The notes under the pieces were generated by a model. It was not told the DNA's origin and searched no databases. It saw only the letters and a list, made by a program, of their open reading frames with translations. DNA of 36,213 nucleotides from Erysipelotrichaceae bacterium (GTDB taxonomy: Bacteria > Bacillota_I > Bacilli_A > Erysipelotrichales > Erysipelotrichaceae): NCBI GenBank assembly GCA_030526485.1, contig JAUNCS010000009.1, positions 2,466 to 38,678 of the forward strand, in the 5' to 3' direction. Shown in pieces: positions 7,430 to 15,352 of the stretch (position 1 is its first letter; every line of letters starts with the position of its first letter). The translations under genes and the position numbers were made by a program.

Positions 7430-8770
7430 ATGGAGCGATTAATAATAAATAAACTGATTGAATGGAAGGAATCTAAATATCGCAAACCTTTGATACTTAA
7501 GGGCATCAGACAGGTAGGCAAGACCTGGCTGCTTAAGGAATTTGGCAAGCGTTATTATGAAAACGTTGCCTACTTCAACTTCGATGAAAACAAGGACTAT
7601 AAACAGTTTTTTGAAAGTAGCAAGGATGTAAAACGTATACTTGATAATTTGATGTTGGTGAGTGGTCAAAAGATTAAGGCTGAGAAAACATTAATCATTT
7701 TTGATGAAATTCAGGATTGTCCTGATGTTTTAAACTCTTTAAAGTATTTTTGCGAAAACGCTCCTGAGTATCATGTAGCTTGTGCTGGTTCTTTGCTTGG
7801 TATTGCTTTAGCTAAGCCTAGTTCTTTCCCTGTTGGCAAAGTTGATTTTTTAGAAATTAATCCCTTGTCTTTTTCCGAATTTCTAATGGCAACAGGCGAT
7901 GACAATCTTTTGGAATATCTAAACGGCGTAAATGACATCAATCCAATACCTGATGCTTTCTTTAATTTATTAAGCGAGAAACTGAAAATGTATTTTGTGA
8001 CTGGTGGCATGCCAGAACCGGTTCTGATGTGGACCAAGGAAAAAGATATCGCTTTAACTCAAACTGCTCTAAGCAATATTGTGAACGCTTATGAAAGAGA
8101 CTTTGCCAAGCATCCTGATTTAAAAGAATATCCCAAGATTTCTATGATCTGGAATTCTATTCCTTCGCAACTGGCTAAGGAAAATAAAAAATTCTTATAT
8201 AAGGTGGTAAAAGAAGGTGCCAGAGCCAGAGAATATGAAGATGCCTTACAATGGCTGGTGAATGCTGGCTTAATCTATAAGATTTATCGAAGCTCTGCTC
8301 CTAAAGTACCAGTTAGTGCCTATGATGACCTTGCTGCCTTTAAATTATATTTAAGTGATGTGGGTTTACTTAGAAGTCTGGCTAATCTAAGTCCGAGTAT
8401 CTTTGGAGAAGAAAATAAAATCTTTGTGGAATTTAAGGGTTCTTTAACCGAAAACTTTGTCTTGCAGTCTCTAATAAATCTGTATGGAAATGTTCCAAGA
8501 TACTGGTCACAGATTAATCCTTCATATGAGGTAGACTTCTTGGTTCAAAGAGAAAATGACATTATTCCAATTGAAGTAAAGGCTGATAAAAATGTATCGG
8601 GCAAAAGCTTAAATAAGTTTAAAGAACTCTTTAATGAAGATGTAAAACTGCGTGTAAGGTATTCATTAAAGAATTTAAAACTGGATAATGATGTCTTAAA
8701 CATTCCTTTGTTTATGATTGATCAGACTGATAAATTAATCGAAATAGCCTTGAACGAAATAAAAGTGTGA
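7430..8770 (+). CDS. AAA ATPase with DUF4143 C-terminal domain
   Basis: A 446-residue protein of the widespread AAA_14/DUF4143 family, accessory ATPases whose physiological role is not established. Walker A is GIRQVGKTWL near residue 25 and Walker B is LIIFDEIQDCP near 90. The second half includes VTGGMPEPV and a C-terminal YEVDFLVQ...IIPIEVKAD pattern, reminiscent of a PD-(D/E)xK nuclease core. The start is ATG 7430 because GAGGTG at 7419-7424 is a good ribosome binding site; the frame also opens at TTG 7418. The gene is bracketed by the 14-mer ATAAAAGTGTGATT at 7406-7419 and 8759-8772, which may mark an insertion. Confidence 0.85.
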   Translation: MERLIINKLIEWKESKYRKPLILKGIRQVGKTWLLKEFGKRYYENVAYFNFDENKDYKQFFESSKDVKRILDNLMLVSGQKIKAEKTLIIFDEIQDCPDVLNSLKYFCENAPEYHVACAGSLLGIALAKPSSFPVGKVDFLEINPLSFSEFLMATGDDNLLEYLNGVNDINPIPDAFFNLLSEKLKMYFVTGGMPEPVLMWTKEKDIALTQTALSNIVNAYERDFAKHPDLKEYPKISMIWNSIPSQLAKENKKFLYKVVKEGARAREYEDALQWLVNAGLIYKIYRSSAPKVPVSAYDDLAAFKLYLSDVGLLRSLANLSPSIFGEENKIFVEFKGSLTENFVLQSLINLYGNVPRYWSQINPSYEVDFLVQRENDIIPIEVKADKNVSGKSLNKFKELFNEDVKLRVRYSLKNLKLDNDVLNIPLFMIDQTDKLIEIALNEIKV

Positions 8771-8790
8771 TTAACTCACACTTTTATTGT
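8758..8790. terminator. Bidirectional terminator shared by convergent genes
   Basis: A perfect 13-bp stem, arms 8758-8770 and 8776-8788, with a five-base loop. A-rich left arm and T-rich right arm allow use from both sides: by the ATPase gene (whose stop codon is in the stem) and by the minus-strand gene ending at 8791. The left arm repeats the 7341-7353 sequence exactly. Confidence 0.85.
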
Positions 8791-9027
8791 TCATAGCATT
8801 TCTACATACCATTTGCCTCTATCGTAATAGAGATGTTTAATCTGATCATTTTTGAATAGACAGGTATATCTTAAACCGGTTCCTCCAACTGTTAGAGAAG
8901 CCCCGGGGCAGATGTCTTTGACCTTTAAGATAGGTACTCTTCTGTTATTGTCCCAGATAAGAAAAAGAGGTTTAACATTGCCATACTGGTCGTTTAGACA
9001 TATCACATCAACAAATCTTTTCTTCAT
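8791..9027 (-). CDS. Small conserved-looking protein divergent from LexA-like repressor
   Basis: A 78-residue protein rich in beta-forming residues, with core motifs FVDVICLNDQYG, FLIWDN and GGTGLRYTC. It resembles, from memory only, short conserved Firmicute proteins found beside SOS-type regulators or Y-family polymerase genes; no function is known to me. The start at 9027 is preceded by TATAAT (minus strand, 9039-9034) only six bases away, so the transcript is probably leaderless. A perfect palindrome at 9040-9056 overlaps its promoter spacer, so the adjacent repressor probably controls it. It converges on the ATPase gene and shares its terminator. Confidence 0.7.
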   Translation of the reverse strand: MKKRFVDVICLNDQYGNVKPLFLIWDNNRRVPILKVKDICPGASLTVGGTGLRYTCLFKNDQIKHLYYDRGKWYVEML

Positions 9028-9039
9028 ACCTTCATTATA

Positions 9040-9056
9040 CTTGATTTGTAATCAAG
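9040..9056. promoter_or_regulatory. Operator 1 (perfect palindrome)
   Basis: CTTGATT-TGT-AATCAAG, seven-base perfect arms. It lies just upstream of the minus-strand -10 box, inside that promoter's spacer. A -35 candidate for the minus-strand gene (TTGCAC, 9061-9056) partly overlaps its edge. Confidence 0.75.
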
Positions 9057-9067
9057 TGCAATAAAAA

Positions 9068-9084
9068 CTTGATTATTATTCAAA
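9068..9084. promoter_or_regulatory. Operator 2 (imperfect palindrome)
   Basis: CTTGATT-ATT-ATTCAAA repeats the left arm of operator 1 exactly and its right arm in five of seven positions. It covers the -35 box (TTGATT, 9069-9074) of the repressor gene. Centres of the two operators are 28 bp apart. Confidence 0.65.
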
Positions 9085-9097
9085 TGAGGCATACACT
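9069..9097 (+). promoter_or_regulatory. Promoter of the LexA-like repressor gene
   Basis: TTGATT (9069-9074), 17-base spacer, TACACT (9092-9097). The ATG at 9104 is six bases beyond the -10, so transcription would begin at or next to the start codon. Confidence 0.75.
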
Positions 9098-9103
9098 AAA
9101 AGT

Positions 9104-9694
9104 ATGAAATTCAAGGAGAACTTACGCTTCCTTAGACGAAGCAACCACATGTCTCAAAATGAGCTTGCTGACCTATTGGGTTACAAGTCATTCACTACAG
9201 TTCAGAAGTGGGAAGATGGTACAACATTTCCGGTAGTTGAGAATCTAAACCGTTTAGCGCAGATTTTCAATGTGGACCTGGATCATCTCTTAAATGTTGA
9301 TCTGACTAATGACAATGTCGAGGTTCCAATCCTTGGTGAAGTAAAGGCTGGTTATAACCTTTATGTAAACCAGGAAATCATGGGTTATGAATATATGAGT
9401 AACCATGAGTATAAGCCAGGCGAATACTTTTACTTAAAGGTAAAGGGTGATTCAATGGTGGATGAGAGAATCTGTGAGGGCGATATTGTTTATGTCAGAA
9501 AGCAGGACTACATCAATGATAATGAAATTGGTGTCTTCCTTTTGGACAATAATGAGGTAACAATTAAGCGTTTCAGAGTAATGAAGAATGGTCCTGTACT
9601 AAGAGCAGGAAATAAGAACTATGCCGATGTAAAACTGAAAGAAGGCGAATATAAGGTGCTGGGTAAGGTCTTACACAGCAAGATAATGTTTTAA
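9104..9694 (+). CDS. XRE-HTH / S24 self-cleaving repressor (LexA/CI-like)
   Basis: A 196-residue repressor: XRE-type helix-turn-helix at residues about 1-65 (LRRSNHMSQNELADLLGY), linker, then an S24 LexA-like autoprotease domain. The cleavage site is Ala82-Gly83 (GEVKAGYN); the catalytic dyad is Ser117 (GDSMVD) and Lys155 (VTIKRF). Spacings of 35 and 38 residues are almost those of E. coli LexA (84/85, 119, 156), so the protein should cleave itself when RecA filaments form. Its DNA-binding domain is CI-type, not the LexA winged helix. It probably binds the two palindromes upstream, repressing itself and the divergent small gene. There is no Shine-Dalgarno sequence; a leaderless start is likely. 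Confidence 0.9.
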   Translation: MKFKENLRFLRRSNHMSQNELADLLGYKSFTTVQKWEDGTTFPVVENLNRLAQIFNVDLDHLLNVDLTNDNVEVPILGEVKAGYNLYVNQEIMGYEYMSNHEYKPGEYFYLKVKGDSMVDERICEGDIVYVRKQDYINDNEIGVFLLDNNEVTIKRFRVMKNGPVLRAGNKNYADVKLKEGEYKVLGKVLHSKIMF

Positions 9695-9954
9695 TGAAGG
9701 CACAGTATCGTTTCCTTTATATCATTACTTCAATGGTCGTCTATGTCTTGATAGGCTTAATAGAATTCTTTTGTCTGAATGACTTGCTGGATATTATTTC
9801 CACAAGATATTTCTTCCATGTCTTAATGGCTTTAGGATGTCTATTTATAATTAATCCCTTATTAAGTTATGCGATCGTTGATAAACTGCCAATTAAACCT
9901 AATCTGAAACTGAAGGGTGGAATCAAAGAAGATTTGAAGACTGTAAAAGAATAG
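9694..9954 (+). CDS. Small membrane protein coupled to the repressor gene
   Basis: An 86-residue protein with two or three hydrophobic segments (residues about 5-27, 35-65) and a basic, Lys-rich tail. No family recognised. Its ATG shares a base with the repressor stop codon (TAATG), so it is translationally coupled and must be co-expressed with the repressor. It may report or act on the membrane when the repressor is inactivated, but that is only a guess from position. A terminator overlaps its stop codon. Confidence 0.65.
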   Translation: MKAQYRFLYIITSMVVYVLIGLIEFFCLNDLLDIISTRYFFHVLMALGCLFIINPLLSYAIVDKLPIKPNLKLKGGIKEDLKTVKE

Positions 9955-9972
9955 CGAAGGCTATTCTTTTTT
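9945..9972 (+). terminator. Terminator after the repressor operon
   Basis: Arms 9945-9955 and 9960-9970 form a perfect 11-bp stem with GAAG loop and T6 run. The next gene's -10 box (TACAAT, 9980-9985) begins eight bases beyond. Confidence 0.88.
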
Positions 9973-9994
9973 CATGGTGTACAATAGAAAGGCT

Positions 9995-11338
9995 ATGTTA
10001 AATAAGAGAGTAGACATGTTAAATGGGGCGCTCTTGCCCAATATTATGGCCTTTGCCATTCCATTAATGATTACTAATTTATTACAGATGATCTTTACAG
10101 CTGCCGATACGATAGTGGTGGGTAAGTTTGCTGGTCAGATTCCCTTAGCGGCTGTTGGAGCAACAGGTTCCATCATCTTTTTATTTACTGCCTTATTGCA
10201 GGGCTTATCCACCGGTACTAATGTAGTGGTAGCCCAAAGAATTGGCGCCAATGATAAAGAAGGGGTAAGTAGAGCGGTTCATACTTCAATATTAATGGGC
10301 TTAATTGGTGGCATCTTTATTTCGATATTGGCTTTTATCTGTGCCAGGCCCTTATTAACAGTTCTTTCAACACCAGGTGACATCATTGAGTATTCAATCA
10401 CTTATATGCGTGTCTATTTAAGTTCAGCGGTTTTTATTTCGGAATACAATTTCCTCTCTGGTATTTTAAGAGCCAAGGGTGATACCAAAAGACCGATGTA
10501 TTATCTGATGATTGCCGGTGTAATAAATGTCTTATTAAATCTTGTCTTTGTGATTGTCTTTAAGTGGGCAGTAGTCGGTGTAGCCCTGGCTACAGCGATG
10601 AGCCAGGTGATAAGTGCCGTTTTATGTTTTATTGCCCTATGCAATGATAAAGATGATACTCACTTTGAATTTAAGTATTTAGTAATTGATGAAGCATTAT
10701 GTAAAGAGATAGTCCGTATTGGTATTCCGGCCGGTTTACAGGGTATGGCCTTCTCTTTTACCAATATTATTGTCCAATCAGCTATCAACAGCTTTGATAG
10801 TTCAAGTATTGTTGCTGGTAATACGGCTGCAGCAAATATCGAAAACTTCATCTATATCGGGATGATGGCTTTCTGCAATGCGACAGTTACTTTCACATCA
10901 CAAAATGTGGGTGCCAATAAGAAAGAAAGAATACTGCCGATCTTTAATATCACTATGCTTCTAAGCTGTGTATCAGCCTTTGTGATAGGCTTTTTAGCCT
11001 GGTATAAGGGACGTTTCTTCCTAAGTTTTTATACCAGTGAAGAAGCCGTAATTGACTATGGTATGATTCGTCTTTTCTACCTGGCAGTCTTCTTATTCTT
11101 AAATGCCTGTCTTGATGTCTTTGCCGGTTCTTTAAGAGGTATGGGCAAGTCGACAAGTCCAACACTGATTATGATGATTGGTATTATTGGTACACGACTA
11201 TTATGGATTTCAACTGTCTTTAAGCAGTATGGAACACTAGAGTCTTTATATATCTGCTTTCCAGTTTCCTGGTTTGTAACGATAGTTATTTATCTTGTAG
11301 TGTATATATTCCATATGAAAAAATTTCTTAGAAATTAA
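9995..11338 (+). CDS. MATE-family efflux transporter
   Basis: About 447 residues with twelve predicted helices in two similar halves, the multidrug and toxin extrusion fold. N-terminal MLNGALLPNIMAFAIPLMI and the helix with AADTIVVGKFAG are typical of the DinF/NorM-like MATE group; it would export organic cations or drugs using an ion gradient. The frame opens at 9974, but the ATG at 9995 gives the usual short polar stretch before the first helix, and 9974 lies upstream of the -10 TACAAT at 9980-9985. Transcription would then begin about three bases before the ATG. It ends 23 bases before murG. Substrate unknown. Confidence 0.85.
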   Translation: MLNKRVDMLNGALLPNIMAFAIPLMITNLLQMIFTAADTIVVGKFAGQIPLAAVGATGSIIFLFTALLQGLSTGTNVVVAQRIGANDKEGVSRAVHTSILMGLIGGIFISILAFICARPLLTVLSTPGDIIEYSITYMRVYLSSAVFISEYNFLSGILRAKGDTKRPMYYLMIAGVINVLLNLVFVIVFKWAVVGVALATAMSQVISAVLCFIALCNDKDDTHFEFKYLVIDEALCKEIVRIGIPAGLQGMAFSFTNIIVQSAINSFDSSSIVAGNTAAANIENFIYIGMMAFCNATVTFTSQNVGANKKERILPIFNITMLLSCVSAFVIGFLAWYKGRFFLSFYTSEEAVIDYGMIRLFYLAVFLFLNACLDVFAGSLRGMGKSTSPTLIMMIGIIGTRLLWISTVFKQYGTLESLYICFPVSWFVTIVIYLVVYIFHMKKFLRN

Positions 11339-11361
11339 GGGTAATGATAAAATAAGAAGGT

Positions 11362-12420
11362 ATGAAAATTGCAATTGTCGCAGGTGGCACTGGTGGCCAC
11401 ATTTATCCAGCACTAACTTTAGCGGAAAGTTTAAAGGAAAGAGGACATGAAATTGTCTTTTTTGGCTCAAACGACCGCATGGAAAAAGATATAATCCCTA
11501 ATACTCAATTCCCGTTTATTGGACTTGATGTCGTATCAACACAGGGTGGTATTGTAAATAAGGGCCTTTCTTTATTGAGCATGGTCTCTACTTATTTAAA
11601 GTGTCTAAAGCTTTTAAAGGGCTATGATTTAGCCATTGGCTTTGGTAACTATATTTCAGTACCAGTTATGCTGGCGGCTAAAAAACTGGGTCTAAAGACA
11701 GCGGTTCATGAACAGAACTCTTTTGTGGGCAAGGCTAATCGTTATCTCGATGAAAAGGTGGATCTGGTTATTGGCTCATACAAAGAGGATAAGGAACAGT
11801 TTAAAAATCCTAATACCAAGATTTTAGGTAACCCGCAGGAACATCGCGCCTTAACTATTGAAAAAGATGTTGATGCCCTAATAAAGCTGGGTTTAGATCC
11901 TGATAAGAAGACCGTAGTCATCTTTATGGGTTCTTTGGGTTCAGAAACTGTTAATAAGATTATTCTTGATTATTTTAAGATTAAAGATGGTGATTACCAG
12001 GTTGTTTATGCTACTGGTAAAAACTACTATAAGGAAGATAAGGAAAAGCTTGAAGAAAGAGAAGATATCCGTATCTTTGAAAGAATTGATGGTATCCGTG
12101 TTATGAAGGCTTCTTCATTACTGATTTCTCGTGCGGGAGCTACAACCCTTTGTGAAATCACTTCTTCTGGTACGGCAGCAATTCTGGTTCCTTCACCATA
12201 TGTGCCAAACAATCATCAGTTTTTTAATGCCAAGTCTTTAGTTGATGAAGAAGCGGCAATGATGATTGAGGAAAAAGACTTAACGGCTGAAAGATTGAAT
12301 GAAACAATTAACTGCTTAATTAATGACGACAAGAAATTAACTGAATTAAGAGAAAATGCCCGTAAACTGGCTAATGATTCAGTTATTGAAGATATTATTA
12401 GTGAAATTGAAAAAATATGA
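11362..12420 (+). CDS. murG: MurG, lipid II-forming GlcNAc transferase
   Basis: A 352-residue GT28 glycosyltransferase. Motif GGTGGHIYPAL near the N-terminus binds lipid I and the phosphate; HEQNSFVGKANR and SRAGATTLCEI are the other hallmark loops, the last in the UDP-GlcNAc site. It adds GlcNAc to lipid I at the inner face of the membrane, completing the peptidoglycan precursor lipid II. The start ATG is preceded by GAAGGT with only a one-base gap, and by TAAAAT eight bases away; a leaderless transcript is possible. The murB ATG overlaps its stop codon by four bases. Confidence 0.95.
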   Translation: MKIAIVAGGTGGHIYPALTLAESLKERGHEIVFFGSNDRMEKDIIPNTQFPFIGLDVVSTQGGIVNKGLSLLSMVSTYLKCLKLLKGYDLAIGFGNYISVPVMLAAKKLGLKTAVHEQNSFVGKANRYLDEKVDLVIGSYKEDKEQFKNPNTKILGNPQEHRALTIEKDVDALIKLGLDPDKKTVVIFMGSLGSETVNKIILDYFKIKDGDYQVVYATGKNYYKEDKEKLEEREDIRIFERIDGIRVMKASSLLISRAGATTLCEITSSGTAAILVPSPYVPNNHQFFNAKSLVDEEAAMMIEEKDLTAERLNETINCLINDDKKLTELRENARKLANDSVIEDIISEIEKI

Positions 12421-13304
12421 TTAAAAGCTTTTTAGAAAAACATGGCGATTACCGCTCTGACAGAAAGTTTTCAGAAATGACGACTGTCAAAATGGGTGGG
12501 GATATCGCTCATTATGTAGAACCATATAACCTGGATGACTTAAGAGAAATCATTTCCTTTTTAAAAGCGAATATGATTCCTTTTAAAGTACTTGGCAATG
12601 GTTCGAATATGATTTGTGGCTCAAGTACATATGAGGGTGTCGTAATCTCTTTAAAACACTTTGATAACTATGAATTATCAAATGACAGAGTCTATGTTGA
12701 AGCAGGAGTCTTAGCTCCATACTTTGCGATTGTGACTGCCAAAAATGGCTTAAGTGGCCTGGAATTTGCCTCAGGCATTCCTGGAACCATTGGTGGTCTT
12801 ATTTATATGAATGCTGGTGCCTATAAAAGAGAAATGGCGGATATTGTTGAAGAAGTTATCGTCTTAAGAAGAGATGAAATCGTTACTCTTAAAAAAGAGG
12901 ACTTAAAGTTTTCTTACCGCTATTCCATCTTTAAGGAACATCCACGTTGGGTCATCATTGGCGCTTATCTGAAAATGGAAGAAGGCAACAGTGAAGAAAT
13001 CATGCAGCTGATTGCTGATAGAGCTAGCAGAAGAAAGGAATCTCAGCCTTTAGATAAACCATCAGCTGGTTCTTGTTTTAGAAATCCGGAAAATATGGCT
13101 GCCTGGAAACTGATTGATGATGTCGGTTTAAGAGGCTATGAAATTGGTGGTGCCAAGGTAAGTGAAAAGCACTCTAATTTCCTGATTAATAATGGAAATG
13201 GCAAGGGTGAAGACTATCTGGCTCTGGCTTTAAAGATTCAGGAAGAAGTAAAAGAAAAGTTTAATGTCAAACTGACAATGGAAGTGGAGAAATTTAATTG
13301 CTAG
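12417..13304 (+). CDS. murB: UDP-N-acetylenolpyruvoylglucosamine reductase MurB
   Basis: A 295-residue flavoprotein that reduces UDP-GlcNAc-enolpyruvate to UDP-MurNAc. FAD-binding motifs are KVLGNGSNMI (residues about 57-66) and ASGIPGTIGGLIYMNAGAY; the catalytic Ser lies in SAGSCFRNPE. The length fits the Firmicute type II enzymes that lack the Tyr loop of E. coli MurB. It begins at ATGA overlapping the murG stop and ends overlapping the next start, so murG, murB and divIB are one translationally coupled unit. Confidence 0.95.
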   Translation: MIKSFLEKHGDYRSDRKFSEMTTVKMGGDIAHYVEPYNLDDLREIISFLKANMIPFKVLGNGSNMICGSSTYEGVVISLKHFDNYELSNDRVYVEAGVLAPYFAIVTAKNGLSGLEFASGIPGTIGGLIYMNAGAYKREMADIVEEVIVLRRDEIVTLKKEDLKFSYRYSIFKEHPRWVIIGAYLKMEEGNSEEIMQLIADRASRRKESQPLDKPSAGSCFRNPENMAAWKLIDDVGLRGYEIGGAKVSEKHSNFLINNGNGKGEDYLALALKIQEEVKEKFNVKLTMEVEKFNC

Positions 13305-14122
13305 ACGAAAGTAAGAAGGACATCCTTAAGGAAAACTACTTATTAAAAAAACGTAAAGACGCCCATAAGAAGACAGTGTTTACTGCTATTAAGCATCACT
13401 GTTTCCTGTTAGGTGTTCTTTTTGGTTTCTTTATTTTAGTGGCCCTATACTTTGTGTCTGATTATTCAGATATTTACCATATCAGTGTTGAAGGCAATAT
13501 CTATCTAAGCGACAGTGACATCATTGAACTAAGTGGCATCAGTGAAGATGACAAGTATCTGTTATTAATGAGTACAGCCGTTTCTTCAAAGCTGGAAAAG
13601 TCTCCATATATTGATGAAGCTAAGGTTGAAAGACTGGAAAATAGACTTGTCAGAATTACGGTTAAAGAGGTAAAACAGATTGGTTATCTTTTTGAAGATA
13701 ATGAATCTTTAATTCTTTTACAGACTGGCGATAGAGTACCACTTAATGAAGATAATGCCTATCTGTTAAAGAATATTCCACTGCTTGAAGGTTATAACAA
13801 GGATCAGATTACGGAGATTTTAAGAGGCTTTAAGCAGATTGAAGCCAAAACAATCAATGAGATCAGTGAAATTCATCGTTATCCTTTCTCATATGATGAA
13901 AATATGATGGAAGTCATCATGCGTGATGGCAACTACTGTTTTGTATCTTGGACTGGTTTAAAGATGCTAGAAGAGTATTATTCAATTGAATCAGGCATTG
14001 ATAAGAGTAATGGTTTATCTTGTATCTATCTTGATGAATTAACTAATTCGGGTTTTATCTCGGTTTGTCCTTGGCAGAATGTGCCAGTGGTAGATGAAGT
14101 AGGTACGGAAGCTTCAGAATAA
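13298..14122 (+). CDS. ftsQ: Cell-division protein DivIB/FtsQ
   Basis: A 274-residue bitopic protein: basic cytoplasmic tail of about 40 residues, one helix (CFLLGVLFGFFILVALYFV), then a POTRA domain beginning IYHISVEGNIYLSDSDIIEL and an FtsQ/DivIB C-terminal domain. It helps assemble the divisome with DivIC and FtsL. The start is TTG 13298, with GTGGAG eight bases upstream; it overlaps murB by seven bases. The last 20 residues are acidic and probably flexible. No terminator was found after it; the next promoter starts at 14168. Confidence 0.88.
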   Translation: MLDESKKDILKENYLLKKRKDAHKKTVFTAIKHHCFLLGVLFGFFILVALYFVSDYSDIYHISVEGNIYLSDSDIIELSGISEDDKYLLLMSTAVSSKLEKSPYIDEAKVERLENRLVRITVKEVKQIGYLFEDNESLILLQTGDRVPLNEDNAYLLKNIPLLEGYNKDQITEILRGFKQIEAKTINEISEIHRYPFSYDENMMEVIMRDGNYCFVSWTGLKMLEEYYSIESGIDKSNGLSCIYLDELTNSGFISVCPWQNVPVVDEVGTEASE

Positions 14123-14143
14123 AAATGTAAATGTTTTCATAAA

Positions 14144-14166
14144 TGTGAAAATTTTGTGAAAATTTT
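14144..14166 (+). repeat. Two TGTGAAAATTTT copies abutting the T-box 2 promoter
   Basis: Copies at 14144-14155 and 14155-14166 repeat with an 11-base period, one helical turn, and end two bases before the -35 box. They may be an UP element for RNA polymerase alpha subunits or a regulator site. Confidence 0.5.
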
Positions 14167-14167
14167 A

Positions 14168-14196
14168 TTGACTATGGGTATACAGAAGACTAGAAT
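14168..14196 (+). promoter_or_regulatory. Promoter for T-box operon 2
   Basis: TTGACT (14168-14173), 17-base spacer, TAGAAT (14191-14196). The -35 hexamer and spacing equal those of the T-box 1 promoter. Confidence 0.8.
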
Positions 14197-14202
14197 AAAC
14201 TC

Positions 14203-14466
14203 ATAGGCAATGAAAAGAAGTAGTAACATCTGACTTCTATTAGCGAGCTGCGAGTGGTGAAAGGCAGTTAGTAAGAAAGATGTGAACGTGTCTTGGAGCT
14301 ATTGGATAAAAACAATCGGGTTCTCCCGTTATAGAGTCCGGGTAAATCTTACCTGTTAAGGCTGGCTACAGTGATGAGTCAGTGAAATAAAGGTGGCACC
14401 ACGTTGCAATTATCAATTCAACGTCCTTTAGTCAACTAGGAAAGTTAGACGAGAGGACGTTTTTAT
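14203..14466 (+). promoter_or_regulatory. T-box riboswitch 2 with terminator
   Basis: Stem I shows AGTA at 14222-14225, then ACATCT (14226-14231) pairing perfectly with AGATGT (14278-14283), a distal loop GAGTGGTGAAA, and GAA at 14284-14286. The triplet after GAA is CGT (14287-14289, Arg); reading one base later gives GTG (Val). The antiterminator bulge is GGTGGCACC (14392-14400): TGGC would pair with tRNA ending GCCA, discriminator G. That disfavours tRNA-Val, normally A. The terminator uses arms 14420-14427 and 14454-14461 with an inner stem, then T-rich sequence. It controls the MBL hydrolase and ABC importer genes. Confidence 0.88.
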
Positions 14467-14498
14467 TTTTAGTCCTAAGTCTAGTAGGGGAGAAGCAG

Positions 14499-15338
14499 AT
14501 GAAAGAATGGGAAGGTGTAAGAGAACAATACAAAGAGTTTAAGCCGGTTGAACAAAGTCAGCCCTGGTTTAAGGTCTATGATATTGGCAAGAACATTTTG
14601 GCTATTTATGAGCCCTATCACTTCCAGGAAGTTATCTCATATCTGATCAAGGGTGAAGATAAAGCTCTGTTATGGGATACAGGACTTGGTATTGGTGATA
14701 TGAAGAAGTGTGTTGAAGAATTATGGGACAAGGAAGTAATTGTCGTTAATTCACATCATCATTTCGATCATATCGGTTCTAACTGGCAATTCGATGAAGT
14801 TAATATCTTCGATCATGAAGAAATGATTAAGGCCGTAACAGTTCCTTTGGCTGACAGCTATGTAGGTCCTGAATATGCGGAAGATCAGTTCTCAGATGAG
14901 GCGCCAATTAAGGAACATACCTATGAATTTAAGCCAGTGAACTATGTAACTTTTAAAGAAGGCAAGGTCTTCGATTTAGGTAATCGTAGTTTTAGAGTAA
15001 TTCATACTCCAGGTCATGCGAAAGATGAAATCATGCTGGTAAGTGATGAGGAAAAACTGCTTTTCACTGGTGACGAGTATTATCCAGCCCCAATGTACTG
15101 TTTCGAAAATACTTTCGATACCTACATTGAAGTAATGGATGATCTAGCAAAGAAGTACAGCGATTATACACTGGTTACTTCTCACAATGAGCCATACCGC
15201 CATGGCAGTATCTTCATTGATATCGCAAAGGGTTTTAAAGAAATTGCTGAGGGCAAGAAAGAACCTAAGTGTGAAATGAGGAATGGCGAAAGAGAATGGT
15301 TTGTCTTTGATACATTCTCAGTAATAAAAAAGAAATAA
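14499..15338 (+). CDS. MBL-fold metallo-hydrolase
   Basis: A 279-residue cytoplasmic metallo-beta-lactamase-fold enzyme. The metal motif HHHFDH (consensus HxHxDH) follows VIVVNS; further ligands are HTPGH, the Asp of FTGDEYY and the His of VTSHNEPYR. No signal peptide and no extra domain are present, so the reaction is not predictable; hydrolysis of a thioester, lactone, amide or phosphoester is possible. It is the first gene behind T-box 2, ribosome binding site GGGGAG at 14487-14492, and lies 14 bases before the binding-protein gene. The context suggests handling of an imported amino-acid derivative. Confidence 0.82.
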   Translation: MKEWEGVREQYKEFKPVEQSQPWFKVYDIGKNILAIYEPYHFQEVISYLIKGEDKALLWDTGLGIGDMKKCVEELWDKEVIVVNSHHHFDHIGSNWQFDEVNIFDHEEMIKAVTVPLADSYVGPEYAEDQFSDEAPIKEHTYEFKPVNYVTFKEGKVFDLGNRSFRVIHTPGHAKDEIMLVSDEEKLLFTGDEYYPAPMYCFENTFDTYIEVMDDLAKKYSDYTLVTSHNEPYRHGSIFIDIAKGFKEIAEGKKEPKCEMRNGEREWFVFDTFSVIKKK

Positions 15339-15352
15339 GAGGGAGACTTAAA

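Noticed and set aside
8852-9064. 70-codon plus-strand ORF opposite the small gene
   Set aside because: The minus-strand frame has conserved-looking motifs, a promoter and a terminator; the plus frame runs across the operator region and lacks a ribosome binding site.
11246-11470. 74-codon minus-strand ORF across the MATE/murG junction
   Set aside because: It overlaps two well-supported genes on the other strand and has no recognisable protein features.
14123-14167. Terminator for the murG-murB-divIB unit
   Set aside because: The TGTGAAAATTTT repeats do not form a stable stem with a T run; they look more like a promoter-associated element.
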